A stretch of DNA of 64,000 nucleotides from Streptomyces sp. NBC_01232 (GTDB lineage Bacteria > Actinomycetota > Actinomycetes > Streptomycetales > Streptomycetaceae): the NCBI RefSeq assembly GCF_035989885.1, contig NZ_CP108518.1, forward strand, positions 8,113,001-8,177,000, written 5' to 3'. The translations under genes and the position numbers were made by a program. The notes under the pieces were generated by a model. The model worked only from the letters and a program-made list of their open reading frames with translations. It did no database searches and was not told the DNA's origin. This document shows positions 1 to 8,020 of the stretch, piece by piece. How positions within the stretch are numbered: position 1 is the stretch's first letter; every line of letters starts with the position of its first letter.

Positions 1-256
1 CCTGGAGCTGCTGCGCCGCTTCGACCGGCTCTTCGACCGGACCGAGCCGACCCCGTACGTCTCCGCCTGGCACCAGGCCCCGGTGGCGGGCGAGGGACGC
101 GAGGACTTCGCGCTCCATTTGGAGCTGTTCACGATCCGCCGGACCGCGGACAAGCTGAAGTACCTGGCCGGGACCGAGTCCGGCATGGAGGCCTACATGA
201 ACGACGTCCGGCCCGAGGACGCGGCCGCGCGGCTGCGGGAAGTGGCGAGCACGTGA
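1..256 (+). CDS. galT: Galactose-1-phosphate uridylyltransferase, C-terminal end (gene starts before the window)
   Basis: The last 84 codons of a gene that begins left of the window. GalT transfers UMP between UDP-glucose and galactose-1-phosphate in the Leloir pathway. The visible tail has an HLELF segment, then KLKYLAGTESGMEAYMNDV and PEDAAARLREV, which fits the GalT C-terminus; the catalytic HPH motif would lie upstream and cannot be seen. The stop codon overlaps the galK GTG start (GTGA), so the two are translationally coupled, and this neighbour is the strongest support for the name. Other HIT-superfamily uridylyltransferases are a remote alternative. Confidence 0.85.
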   Translation, partial: LELLRRFDRLFDRTEPTPYVSAWHQAPVAGEGREDFALHLELFTIRRTADKLKYLAGTESGMEAYMNDVRPEDAAARLREVAST

Positions 257-1413
257 GCGGGTCGGCGCAGGACGGCTTCCGGCAGCTGTACGGATACTCG
301 CCCGAGGGCGTCTGGGCAGCCCCCGGCCGGGTCAACCTGATCGGCGAACACACCGACTACAACGACGGCTTCGCGCTGCCCTTCGCCCTCCCGCAGCGCA
401 CCGAGGTGGCCGCCGCCCGGCGCACCGACAGCACCCTGCGGGTCCACTCCGCCGACGCGCCCTCCGGTGCGGTCACCCTCGATCTCGCCGGTCTCGATCC
501 GGCGAGCCCTCCCCGGGGCGCCGCGAGCTGGGCCGCGTACCCGGCCGGCGTCGTATGGGCCCTGCTGGACGCCGGTCTTCCGGTCGGCGGCGCCGACCTG
601 CACGTACGGTCCGACGTACCGACCGGCGCCGGCCTGTCCTCCTCCGCCGCACTGGAGGTGGCCATCGCGCTGGCCCTCACCGACCTGTACCGGATTGCGC
701 TCACCCGCCCCGAACTGGCCGCACTGGCCCGGCGCGCCGAGAACGCGTACGTCGGCGTCCCCTGCGGGGTCATGGACCAGATGGCGTCCGCCTGCGCGAC
801 CGGGGGACACGCCCTCCACCTGGACACCCGCAGCCTCGAACAGCGTCACATCCCCTTCGACTGCGCGGCGGCCGGTCTGCGCCTCCTCGTCATCGACACC
901 CGCGTCAAGCACGCGCTGGCCGACGGCGCGTACGCCCAGAGGCGGGCCTCCTGCCACCGGGCGGCCGAGGCCCTCGGCCTGCCCGCCCTGCGCGACGTCC
1001 CGTACGAGGGGCTGGAGCGGGCACTGGCCCGGCTCGACGACCCGGTTGCGCGCAAGCGGGTCCGGCACGTGGTCACCGAGAACGAACGGGTCCTGCGCAT
1101 CGAGGAGTTGCTGCGCGCGGGCCGACTGCGCGAGGCGGGCCCACTGCTCACCGAGGGCCATGTCTCGCTGCGCGACGACTACGAGGTGTCCTGCCCGGAG
1201 CTCGACCTGGCGGTGTCCACGGCCGACGCGGCGGGCGCGTACGGCTCCCGGATGACCGGCGGTGGCTTCGGGGGTTCGGCGCTGGCCCTGATCGACGCGG
1301 ACGCCGAAGGGCCGGTGACGCGGGCGGTGACGGAAGCCTTCCGCTGCGCGGACCTCACCCCGCCCCGCATCACGACGGCCGCCCCGGCGGCCGGCGCCAC
1401 CCGCCTCGTCTAG
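253..1413 (+). CDS. galK: Galactokinase
   Basis: Phosphorylates galactose at C1 with ATP, the first committed step of the Leloir pathway, in the cytoplasm. The 386 residues match the usual size. The galactokinase signature GRVNLIGEHTDYNDG is at residues 25-39, the GHMP-kinase ATP loop GAGLSSSAALEVA at about 122-134, and the C-terminal glycine motif GSRMTGGGFGGSALAL at about 330-345. The GTG start overlaps the galT stop. The TAG stop sits inside CTAG, which is also the left end of a palindromic repeat starting at 1410. The usual streptomycete galTEK order suggests galE lies elsewhere or was lost, since it does not follow here. Confidence 0.97.
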   Translation: MSGSAQDGFRQLYGYSPEGVWAAPGRVNLIGEHTDYNDGFALPFALPQRTEVAAARRTDSTLRVHSADAPSGAVTLDLAGLDPASPPRGAASWAAYPAGVVWALLDAGLPVGGADLHVRSDVPTGAGLSSSAALEVAIALALTDLYRIALTRPELAALARRAENAYVGVPCGVMDQMASACATGGHALHLDTRSLEQRHIPFDCAAAGLRLLVIDTRVKHALADGAYAQRRASCHRAAEALGLPALRDVPYEGLERALARLDDPVARKRVRHVVTENERVLRIEELLRAGRLREAGPLLTEGHVSLRDDYEVSCPELDLAVSTADAAGAYGSRMTGGGFGGSALALIDADAEGPVTRAVTEAFRCADLTPPRITTAAPAAGATRLV

Positions 1414-1540
1414 GCCGTCTCTTTCGGATCTTGCCGGGCCCGCGTTGCCCGGCACCGCACCTCGCTGCGTTGCCGGGACTCCGAGCACGTCCAGTACCTC
1501 CAGTACGTGGGGAGCTCCTCCGCCTTGCGAGGCACGGCAC
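1410..1540. repeat. Dispersed palindromic element, copy 1 (right end lost)
   Basis: Begins with CTAG, which also supplies the galK stop, followed by GCCGTCTCTTTCGGATCTTG. It then follows the same sequence as the right arm of the complete copy at 50558-50724. The centre is recognisable (cgtccagta, ggagctcctccgccttgcga), but similarity ends near 1540, before the opposite CTAG terminus. It lies between two convergent genes (galK and a GNAT gene), so it may also act as a terminator. Confidence 0.85.
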
Positions 1541-1552
1541 TCGTCCACGGCG

Positions 1553-2101
1553 TCACTCGGGGTTCGCCCACTCCTCGCGAAGCATCCCGAAGAGCACGCG
1601 GTCGTAGCGCTCTCCCTCCACCAGCACGGCAGACCGACGGCGGCCTTCCTCGCGGAAGCCCAGCCTGGTGAACGCGCGCACGGCGCGTTCGTTGCCGCTC
1701 CAGGTGTCCAGCTCCAGCCGGCTCAGGGAGTACGCGCCGAACAGGTGTCCCACGAGCAGCCGCAATGCATCACTACCGTGGCCGCGGCCCCAGAACTCCC
1801 GCTCACCGATGGTGACTCCCAGCGTGGCCACTCCGGCATAGGGGTCCAGGTCCCGGTAGTCGGCCATGCCTATCACTTGCCCGCCTGCCAGGTCCTCGAC
1901 GGTGAACACGGCCGACTCCCTGGGGATCAGCCGCAGCATGCTGTCGAAGCCAATCCCGATCGCCTCTGCCGTGACCGGGCCGAAACACGGGTCACCAGCT
2001 GCTGCCCAGCGCACCACCTCCCGGTCGTTGCGCCACCGGAGGTGGTGCTCGGCGTCTTCGGGGCGCAGCGCGCGCAGCCTTACCAGTTTTCCTTCGAACA
2101 T
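1553..2101 (-). CDS. GNAT family N-acetyltransferase (RimJ/RimL-like)
   Basis: A 182-residue protein starting MFEGKLVRLRALRPEDAEHH, the usual opening of RimJ/RimL-type acetyltransferases, which move an acetyl group from acetyl-CoA to an amine. The acetyl-CoA pyrophosphate loop is visible as REFWGRGHGSDALRLL, followed by the LELDTWSGNERAVRAFTRLGF segment typical of the C-terminal half. An upstream in-frame ATG at 2131 would add ten residues (MITAIGYGCA) that do not look like the family, so 2101 is preferred. It converges on galK. The substrate cannot be read from the sequence. Confidence 0.88.
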   Translation of the reverse strand: MFEGKLVRLRALRPEDAEHHLRWRNDREVVRWAAAGDPCFGPVTAEAIGIGFDSMLRLIPRESAVFTVEDLAGGQVIGMADYRDLDPYAGVATLGVTIGEREFWGRGHGSDALRLLVGHLFGAYSLSRLELDTWSGNERAVRAFTRLGFREEGRRRSAVLVEGERYDRVLFGMLREEWANPE

Positions 2102-2329
2102 CGCGCAACCGTAACCGATCGCAGTGATCACTCAAGGCTGACAGCGGATACGCGGATGCCCTCGGTACACGTGCGTCAACCGCTGTCGTGGTCAGGAGAG
2201 TTACGAACTGGGCACGTGTCACACGGTATTCACGGCAGGCTGCCGAAGTTTCGCTCCGGCGCCCGACCGCGCCGCCTAGACTGACCGTTCGGTTGATCAT
2301 GTACCCGTCGAGTCGGAGGAACGAAGAGC

Positions 2330-3283
2330 ATGCGCCATCTCCCCCTGGGCAGTTCAGGACTGCTGGTCTCCGCCGTCGGCCTCGGCTGCAACAACTTCGG
2401 CGGCCGACTGGACGCCCAGGCCACCCGCGCCGTCGTCGACGCCGCCCTGGACGCGGGCATCACCCTCCTGGACACCGCCGACATCTACGGTGGCGCCGGC
2501 GGCTCCGAGGTCCACCTCGGGCAGGCCCTCAAGGGCCGTCGCGACCAGGTCGTCCTCGCCACCAAGTTCGGTTACGACGGCGTGGACATGAAGTACGGGC
2601 CCGCCGCCGGATCCCGCGGCGGCCGCGCCTACGTCCGGCGGGCCGTCGAGGAATCCCTGCGCCGCCTCGACACCGACCACATCGACCTCTTCCAGCTCCA
2701 CAGCCCCGACCCGGCCACCCCGATCGCCGAGACCCTGGCCGCGCTCACCGAGCTCGTCGCCGAGGGCAAGGTCCGCTACATCGGCCACTCCAACCTCTCC
2801 GGCTGGCAGCTCGCCGAAGCCGCCCACGTCGCCCGCGAGAGCGGCTCGGTCCCCTTCGTGTCGGCGCAGAACGAGTGGTCGCTGCTGGAGCGGTCGGCCG
2901 AGCGCGAGCTGGTCCCGGCGGCCCTCCACTACGGCGTCGGCGTGCTCCCGTACTTCCCGCTCGCCAACGGCCTGCTGACCGGCAAGATCCGCCGCGGTGC
3001 TCCCGTACCGGCGGGGTCCCGCCTCGAGGGGCGCGACGCGTACCTCACCGAGGAGCGCCTCGACGTCGTCGAAGCGCTGGCCGCGCTCGCCGAGAAGCAC
3101 GGCCGGACCGTCCTCGAACTCGCCATCGGCTGGCTCTCCGCCCAGCCCGGCTGCGCCTCCGTCATCGCGGGAGCCACCTCCGCCGAGCAGGTGCGCGCCA
3201 ATGCGGCCGTCGCCGACCGCCCCCTGGACGCCGAGCTGCTGGCCGCGATCGACGCCATCCCCGGGGCGCAGAAGCCGCAGTGA
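2330..3283 (+). CDS. Aldo/keto reductase
   Basis: A 317-residue cytoplasmic NADPH-dependent carbonyl reductase of the AKR superfamily. The catalytic tetrad is visible: Asp48 and Tyr53 in DTADIYGG, Lys79 in ATKFGY, and His124 in FQLHSPDP. The C-terminal cofactor segment (SVIAGATSAEQVRANAAV) is also present. A GGAGGA ribosome binding site sits about ten bases before the ATG. The gene stands alone, divergent from the GNAT gene across about 230 bases. The family acts on sugars, aldehydes and ketones; the particular substrate is unknown. Confidence 0.93.
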   Translation: MRHLPLGSSGLLVSAVGLGCNNFGGRLDAQATRAVVDAALDAGITLLDTADIYGGAGGSEVHLGQALKGRRDQVVLATKFGYDGVDMKYGPAAGSRGGRAYVRRAVEESLRRLDTDHIDLFQLHSPDPATPIAETLAALTELVAEGKVRYIGHSNLSGWQLAEAAHVARESGSVPFVSAQNEWSLLERSAERELVPAALHYGVGVLPYFPLANGLLTGKIRRGAPVPAGSRLEGRDAYLTEERLDVVEALAALAEKHGRTVLELAIGWLSAQPGCASVIAGATSAEQVRANAAVADRPLDAELLAAIDAIPGAQKPQ

Positions 3284-3305
3284 CGGCCGAATGCACGGAC
3301 CGGGC

Positions 3306-4037
3306 CTACGCGGGCGCTCCCGTGAGGACTTCGACCTTGCCGGTGTCCAGCGAGTAGTACGCGCCGACCACGGCCAGGGCGCCCTTCTTCACGAGGGGCG
3401 CCAGGTCGGAGTTGGCGCGCAGATCGTCCGCGGTGACCCGGATCTGGTTGTGGATCATGGTGTCGACGGGGTCGGCGCCGGGGTCCTGCGCCGTCAGCAG
3501 GTACGCCGGCTCCACCGCCTTCACGATCGCCTGGAGGTTCCCGGGCAGGGGCGCGCCGTCCTTCAACGACTTGTACGAGGCCTCGATGGCGCCGCAGCGC
3601 TGATGCCCGAGCACGACGATCAGGGGCGTGCCGCCCGTCATGGGCCCGTACTCGACGGAACCGGTGACCACCGGGCCGATCGCCTGCCCGCCCGTGCGCA
3701 GCACGTACAGATCGCCGAGGCCGGTGTCGAAGACGAGCTCGGGTGCCACCCGGGAGTCGATGCAGGTGAGGATCACCGCGAACGGGTCCTGCGCCGCGGC
3801 GACGAGCGCGCGCCGCTCGGGATCCCGGTCGGGGTGGTCCAGGTCCCCGCTCACCCAGCGCGCGTTCCCCGCCATCAGGCGGGCGAACGCGGCCTCGGGC
3901 GTGGCCGGCCGTGGCTCCGGGGAGGCGGTCGTGGCCTTCGGGGTGCTGGCCGGCGCGCACCCCGCGAGTGCGGCGCCGGCGGCCGCGAGGCCGCCGGTCA
4001 GCACGGCCCTGCGAGCCGGACGTCCTGCTGCGTGCAT
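3306..4037 (-). CDS. Exported beta-class carbonic anhydrase (putative Tat lipoprotein)
   Basis: Interconverts CO2 and bicarbonate. The beta-class zinc ligands are visible: Cys and Asp in CIDSRV, then His and Cys in GHQRCGAIEA, with the flanking ELVFDTGLGDLYVLRTGG typical of the fold. The N-terminus has an Arg-Arg pair, a hydrophobic stretch and a lipobox (LAGC), so the enzyme appears to be Tat-exported and lipid-anchored. The start at 4037 (MHAAGR) is chosen because GAGGG lies nine bases upstream; an ATG at 4046 is possible but sits directly on that ribosome binding site. Most beta-carbonic anhydrases are cytoplasmic, so export is unusual. It converges on the aldo/keto reductase. Confidence 0.92.
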   Translation of the reverse strand: MHAAGRPARRAVLTGGLAAAGAALAGCAPASTPKATTASPEPRPATPEAAFARLMAGNARWVSGDLDHPDRDPERRALVAAAQDPFAVILTCIDSRVAPELVFDTGLGDLYVLRTGGQAIGPVVTGSVEYGPMTGGTPLIVVLGHQRCGAIEASYKSLKDGAPLPGNLQAIVKAVEPAYLLTAQDPGADPVDTMIHNQIRVTADDLRANSDLAPLVKKGALAVVGAYYSLDTGKVEVLTGAPA

Positions 4038-4248
4038 GGGTGACATCCCTCGGTCGTGATGACCGCGATTGTTCAGCGCGCCGCGGCGATCGGACCGCAG
4101 CCACACCCGCGCGCGGCCGCATTGCCACGGACGGCCCACGCACCTCGACGGCACACGGCGCACGCACACGGCCCACGGCCCGGGGGTCCCGGGCGGTGGG
4201 CCATGAAGGGCCGTGGGCCGTGAAGGGCGGTGGGCCGTCCGCGCCGCG

Positions 4249-5121
4249 TCAGGACACGATGTCCTTGCGGGAGAACCCGCGGAAGGCGAGGGCGAACAGC
4301 ACCAGCGCGTACGACACCGACACCACCGTCCCCTTGATCATCCCGCCCCACTCCAGCTGCGGCTGCAGGGCGTCCGCCCACGCGAACTGCCAGTGCGCCG
4401 GCAGGAACTCCCGCCACGAGCCGAGCGCCGTCACCGCGTCCAGCACGTTGCCGACGATCGTCAGCCCGACCGCCCCGCCCACCGCTCCCAGCGGCGCGTC
4501 CGTCCGCGTCGACAGCCAGAACGCCAGCCCCGCCGTCACCAGCTGCGAAACGAAGATGAAGGCCACCGCCAGGGCGAGCCGCGGCACGGTGTCCCCGGCC
4601 GCCAGCGCCCCGCCCGCCGGGAGTTTCAGCGGCCCCCACCCGTACGCGGCCGTACCCGCCGCCAGCGCCACCACCGGCAGCAGCACCATCGCCGCCAGGC
4701 TGAAGCCCAGCGCCACCACCAGCTTGCTCCACAGCAGCCGCGCCCGCGGCACCGGCGAGGCCAGCAGGTAGCGCAGCGAGGACCAGCTCGCCTCCGAGGC
4801 CACGGTGTCCCCGCAGAACAGCGCCACCGGCACCACCAGCAGGAAGCCCGCCGAGACGAACAGACAGGTCGCGGCGAAGTTCGCGCCCGAGGCCGTGGCC
4901 GTGTCGATCAGGGTGATGCGGTTGTTCCCGCCGCGCCCGCCGTCCGGCCCGCCGCCCACAGCGAACGCGATGATCATGATGAAGGGCAGTGCGGCCAGCA
5001 CCCCGCCCATCACCAGCGTCCGCCGCCGGCGCCACTGCCGCAGCGCCTCCACGCGCAGCGGCAGCGTGCGGCTCGCCCGGTAGCCCGGAGCCACCTCCCG
5101 TGCCGTGGTCGCCGTACTCAC
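4249..5121 (-). CDS. ABC-2-type transporter permease
   Basis: A 290-residue integral membrane protein with about six predicted transmembrane segments and a basic N-terminal cytoplasmic stretch (EALRQWRRRRTL) before the first helix. Its ATG overlaps the stop of the upstream ATPase-bearing gene by four bases (ATGA), so the two form one transporter unit. The family exports drugs, lipids or peptides; no cargo is indicated. A large extracytoplasmic loop after the first helix is Gly/Asp-rich (GGPDGGRGGN). Confidence 0.88.
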   Translation of the reverse strand: MSTATTAREVAPGYRASRTLPLRVEALRQWRRRRTLVMGGVLAALPFIMIIAFAVGGGPDGGRGGNNRITLIDTATASGANFAATCLFVSAGFLLVVPVALFCGDTVASEASWSSLRYLLASPVPRARLLWSKLVVALGFSLAAMVLLPVVALAAGTAAYGWGPLKLPAGGALAAGDTVPRLALAVAFIFVSQLVTAGLAFWLSTRTDAPLGAVGGAVGLTIVGNVLDAVTALGSWREFLPAHWQFAWADALQPQLEWGGMIKGTVVSVSYALVLFALAFRGFSRKDIVS

Positions 5122-7868
5122 GCCGTACCTCCGATCAGGGTGAGGAACGCGTCCTCCAGTCGCCGGTGCGGTCCCACTCCGGTCACCGGCACCTCCAGCC
5201 GTACGAGTTCGGCGATGAGCCCCGCGGCCGTCGCGCCCTCGAGCCGTACGAGCAGCCCGTCATCGGCGGTCACCACGGAACCCACTCCCTCCAGGGCCGC
5301 CACCTTCTCGACGACCACCTCGTCCACCGGCTCGGCCAGCGTCACCAGCAGCATGTCCCCACCACCGGTGATCTCGGCGACCTCGCCCGCCGCGACCCGC
5401 TGTCCGCGGTCCATGACGACCAGGTGCGTGCAGGACTGCTCCACCTCCGACAGCAGGTGGCTGGAGACGATGACCGTCCGCCCGCCCGCGGCGTAGCGGA
5501 TCATCACGTCCCGCATCTCGCGGATCTGCGGCGGGTCCAGACCGTTCGTCGGCTCGTCGAGGATCAGCAGGTCCGGCATCCCGAGCATGGCCTGCGCGAT
5601 CGCGAGCCGCTGGCGCATGCCCTGCGAGTACGTGCGTACCGCGCGCTCCAGTGCGTCGCCGAGCCCGGCGATCTCCAGGGCCTCCGCCATGTGCGAGTCC
5701 TCGGCCGGGCGGCCGGTGGCCTGCCAGTACAGCTCCAGATTGGCGCGGCCCGTCAGGTGCGGGAGGAATCCGGCGCCCTCCACGAAGGCCCCGACCCGCG
5801 ACAGCACCGGCGCCCCGGCCCGCACCGCGTGCCCGAACACCCGGATCTCCCCGGCGTCCGGCGAGATCAGTCCCATCAGCATCCGCAGGGTGGTGGTCTT
5901 GCCGGCGCCGTTGGGCCCGAGCAGTCCCAGTACCTGCCCCTTCTCGACGCGGAAGGACAGGTCCCGCACCGCGTACCGGTCCTGCGACTTCGCGTACCGC
6001 TTCGTCAGTCCGGTGATCTCCAGGGGTACGTCGGCCAGTGCGGCCTCCGGCTGCGACGCGCCCAGGCGCGGCCCGCCGCCGGCGCCGCGGCCGGTGCGCC
6101 GGATCCCCAGCAGCGCCGCGGCCAGCGCCAGCGCGCCCAGCGGCAGCCACCAGATCCAGGCGGGCAGCCCGGCCGCGGCGGTCCGTACCTCCGTGGCGAC
6201 GGGCACGGCCAGCGGACCCTCCACCGAGACGGTGTAGCCGGCCGGCGCGGCCGGGCTCGCGTAGCCGAGATCGGTCGCGGCGACCACCAGACGCAGCCGG
6301 TGTCCGGCCTCGACGGAGTGGTCGATCGCGGGAAGCCGCAGTCGCACGGTCGCGCCCTGCTGCGCGTTCTCCACGCGCACCGGGGCGACCAGCTGGCTCG
6401 GCAGCACCTGCTGTCGGCCGTCGGGCCCCACGTCGTACACCTTGCCGAACAGCACGGCCGAACCGTCGGCGGCGCTCGACCTCACCTTGAGGGTGACGGC
6501 CGGGGTGCCGGTGATCCGTACGTCCTCGGTCAGGGGGGCCGACTCGAACCGGGCGTTCTGCCCGGGGAAGTCCAGCGAGAGCCCGGCCCCGAAGGCGGCG
6601 AGCTGCCCGCCGATGCCCGGGAGCGAGGACAGGGCGGGAGGCGCGCCGCCCGCCGGATTGGCGAAGGTCTGCTCCGGCCCCGTCAGGGCGAAGTCCTGCG
6701 GGCCGGACGCGAGCCCCGGGTAGCGCTCGCCGCTCGCGCCGCGCAGCGTGACCTGGCCGTCCGTGGAGTCGATGCCGCCGGAACGGGTGACCCGGAACGC
6801 CGGGCCGGTGTCCACGCCCTCGTCCCCCTTGAGGTGCCGGTCGAACCAGGAGGCCACCCGGGCCTCGACCCGGCCGGCCTCGCGCATTCCGCCGTCGTGC
6901 CCGCCGGCCGCCCAGTCCACGGAGACGGGCGCGCCGTTCGCCGCGATCGCCGCGGCCATGGCATCGGCCTGGTCCAGCGGGAAGAGGGAGTCGTCCTTGC
7001 CCTGAACGATGAGGGTCGGCACCTTGATCCGGTCGCCGACCGCCGACGGACTGCGCTGCTCCAGCAGGGCGCGGGCCTCGGCGTCGGGCTTGCCGGCCAC
7101 CGCGACGCGTTCGTACATCGCGCAGAGCTCGGGCTGGAACCGCCCGCAGCCGGGTGCGGACTCGGACCCGGGCCGCTGGCCGGACGCGGACCCCGGCCGC
7201 TGCCCGGGAACGGCCTGCTGCATCCCGTCGGTGGAGCCGCTGGTGAAGAAGATGCCGGACCAGAGCTTCTTGAAGACGCCGTTCGGGAAGAGCGAGTCCG
7301 CGAGGTTCCAGTAGGTGATCTCCGGTGCGATCGCGTCCACCCGCCGGTCGTATCCGGCCGCGAGCAGCGAGATCGCCCCGCCGTACGAGGCCCCGGAGAC
7401 GCCGACGCGCGGATCACCGGCCGCGTCCAGCTTCACCTCGGGCCGGGCCGCGAGCCAGTCGATGAGCCGGGAGACGTCCTTGACCTCGTGCTCGGGGTCG
7501 TTCAGGCCGATCCGGCCCTCGGAGCGGCCGAAGCCGCGCGCCGACCAGGTCAGGACGGCGTACCCGTCACGGGCGAGGCGCTCGGCCTGCTCGCGGACAT
7601 CGTCCTTGCTGCCGCCGAAACCGTGCCCGAGGAGGACGGCGGGACGTTTTTCCGCACCGGCTCCGTCCCCCCGGCCGCCGCCGGCCGTGAAATAGGAGGT
7701 GTCGATCGCGGCACCGGGCATGTTCATGACCTGGTCCTGGCGGTGCACGGCGGGCGCGTCGCCGGCCGCGGACGCGGCCGCCCACGTACCGGCCCCCGCC
7801 ACGACGGCCAGCGCGGCGGCGCCCGCGAGCAGGCGGTCTCGGCGGCGCGGGGGCATTCGGAGCTTCAT
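5118..7868 (-). CDS. Fusion of an exported S15/CocE-like alpha/beta hydrolase with an ABC transporter ATPase
   Basis: A 916-residue two-part protein. Residues 1-36 look like a signal or anchor (basic start, then an Ala/Val-rich core). Residues 75-540 form an Xaa-Pro-dipeptidyl-peptidase-like hydrolase: GHGFGGSKDD, nucleophile Ser161 in GVSGASYGG, an Asp in GKDDSLFP, His in AAGGHDGGM, then the beta-rich C-terminal domain of this family. One transmembrane helix (WIWWLPLGALALAAALLGI, about 570-590) leads to a complete ABC ATPase: Walker A GPNGAGKTTT, signature YSQGMRQR, Walker B LLILDEPTNGLD. The order fits hydrolase outside and ATPase inside. It is coupled by ATGA to the permease gene. Substrate processing linked to export is an inference. 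Confidence 0.9.
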   Translation of the reverse strand: MKLRMPPRRRDRLLAGAAALAVVAGAGTWAAASAAGDAPAVHRQDQVMNMPGAAIDTSYFTAGGGRGDGAGAEKRPAVLLGHGFGGSKDDVREQAERLARDGYAVLTWSARGFGRSEGRIGLNDPEHEVKDVSRLIDWLAARPEVKLDAAGDPRVGVSGASYGGAISLLAAGYDRRVDAIAPEITYWNLADSLFPNGVFKKLWSGIFFTSGSTDGMQQAVPGQRPGSASGQRPGSESAPGCGRFQPELCAMYERVAVAGKPDAEARALLEQRSPSAVGDRIKVPTLIVQGKDDSLFPLDQADAMAAAIAANGAPVSVDWAAGGHDGGMREAGRVEARVASWFDRHLKGDEGVDTGPAFRVTRSGGIDSTDGQVTLRGASGERYPGLASGPQDFALTGPEQTFANPAGGAPPALSSLPGIGGQLAAFGAGLSLDFPGQNARFESAPLTEDVRITGTPAVTLKVRSSAADGSAVLFGKVYDVGPDGRQQVLPSQLVAPVRVENAQQGATVRLRLPAIDHSVEAGHRLRLVVAATDLGYASPAAPAGYTVSVEGPLAVPVATEVRTAAAGLPAWIWWLPLGALALAAALLGIRRTGRGAGGGPRLGASQPEAALADVPLEITGLTKRYAKSQDRYAVRDLSFRVEKGQVLGLLGPNGAGKTTTLRMLMGLISPDAGEIRVFGHAVRAGAPVLSRVGAFVEGAGFLPHLTGRANLELYWQATGRPAEDSHMAEALEIAGLGDALERAVRTYSQGMRQRLAIAQAMLGMPDLLILDEPTNGLDPPQIREMRDVMIRYAAGGRTVIVSSHLLSEVEQSCTHLVVMDRGQRVAAGEVAEITGGGDMLLVTLAEPVDEVVVEKVAALEGVGSVVTADDGLLVRLEGATAAGLIAELVRLEVPVTGVGPHRRLEDAFLTLIGGTA

Positions 7869-8020
7869 ACGGGCAGCCTAAAGGCCCGCTACCCGGGCAC
7901 CGAGCACCCACAGGCGGAACCCCAGACCTTCTCAAGGACTATGCCGGGCCCCGCGTGTACCGCACCCGCGGTACACGCCCCCGACCTGCGCAGTACGTCC
8001 TGTGGCGGGAGGATGACCGC

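Noticed and set aside
193..1548. A 451-codon open frame on the minus strand antisense to galK
   Set aside because: It is the mirror of galK codons: Arg/Gly/Val-rich, without a family or a ribosome binding site, as expected from high GC at third positions.
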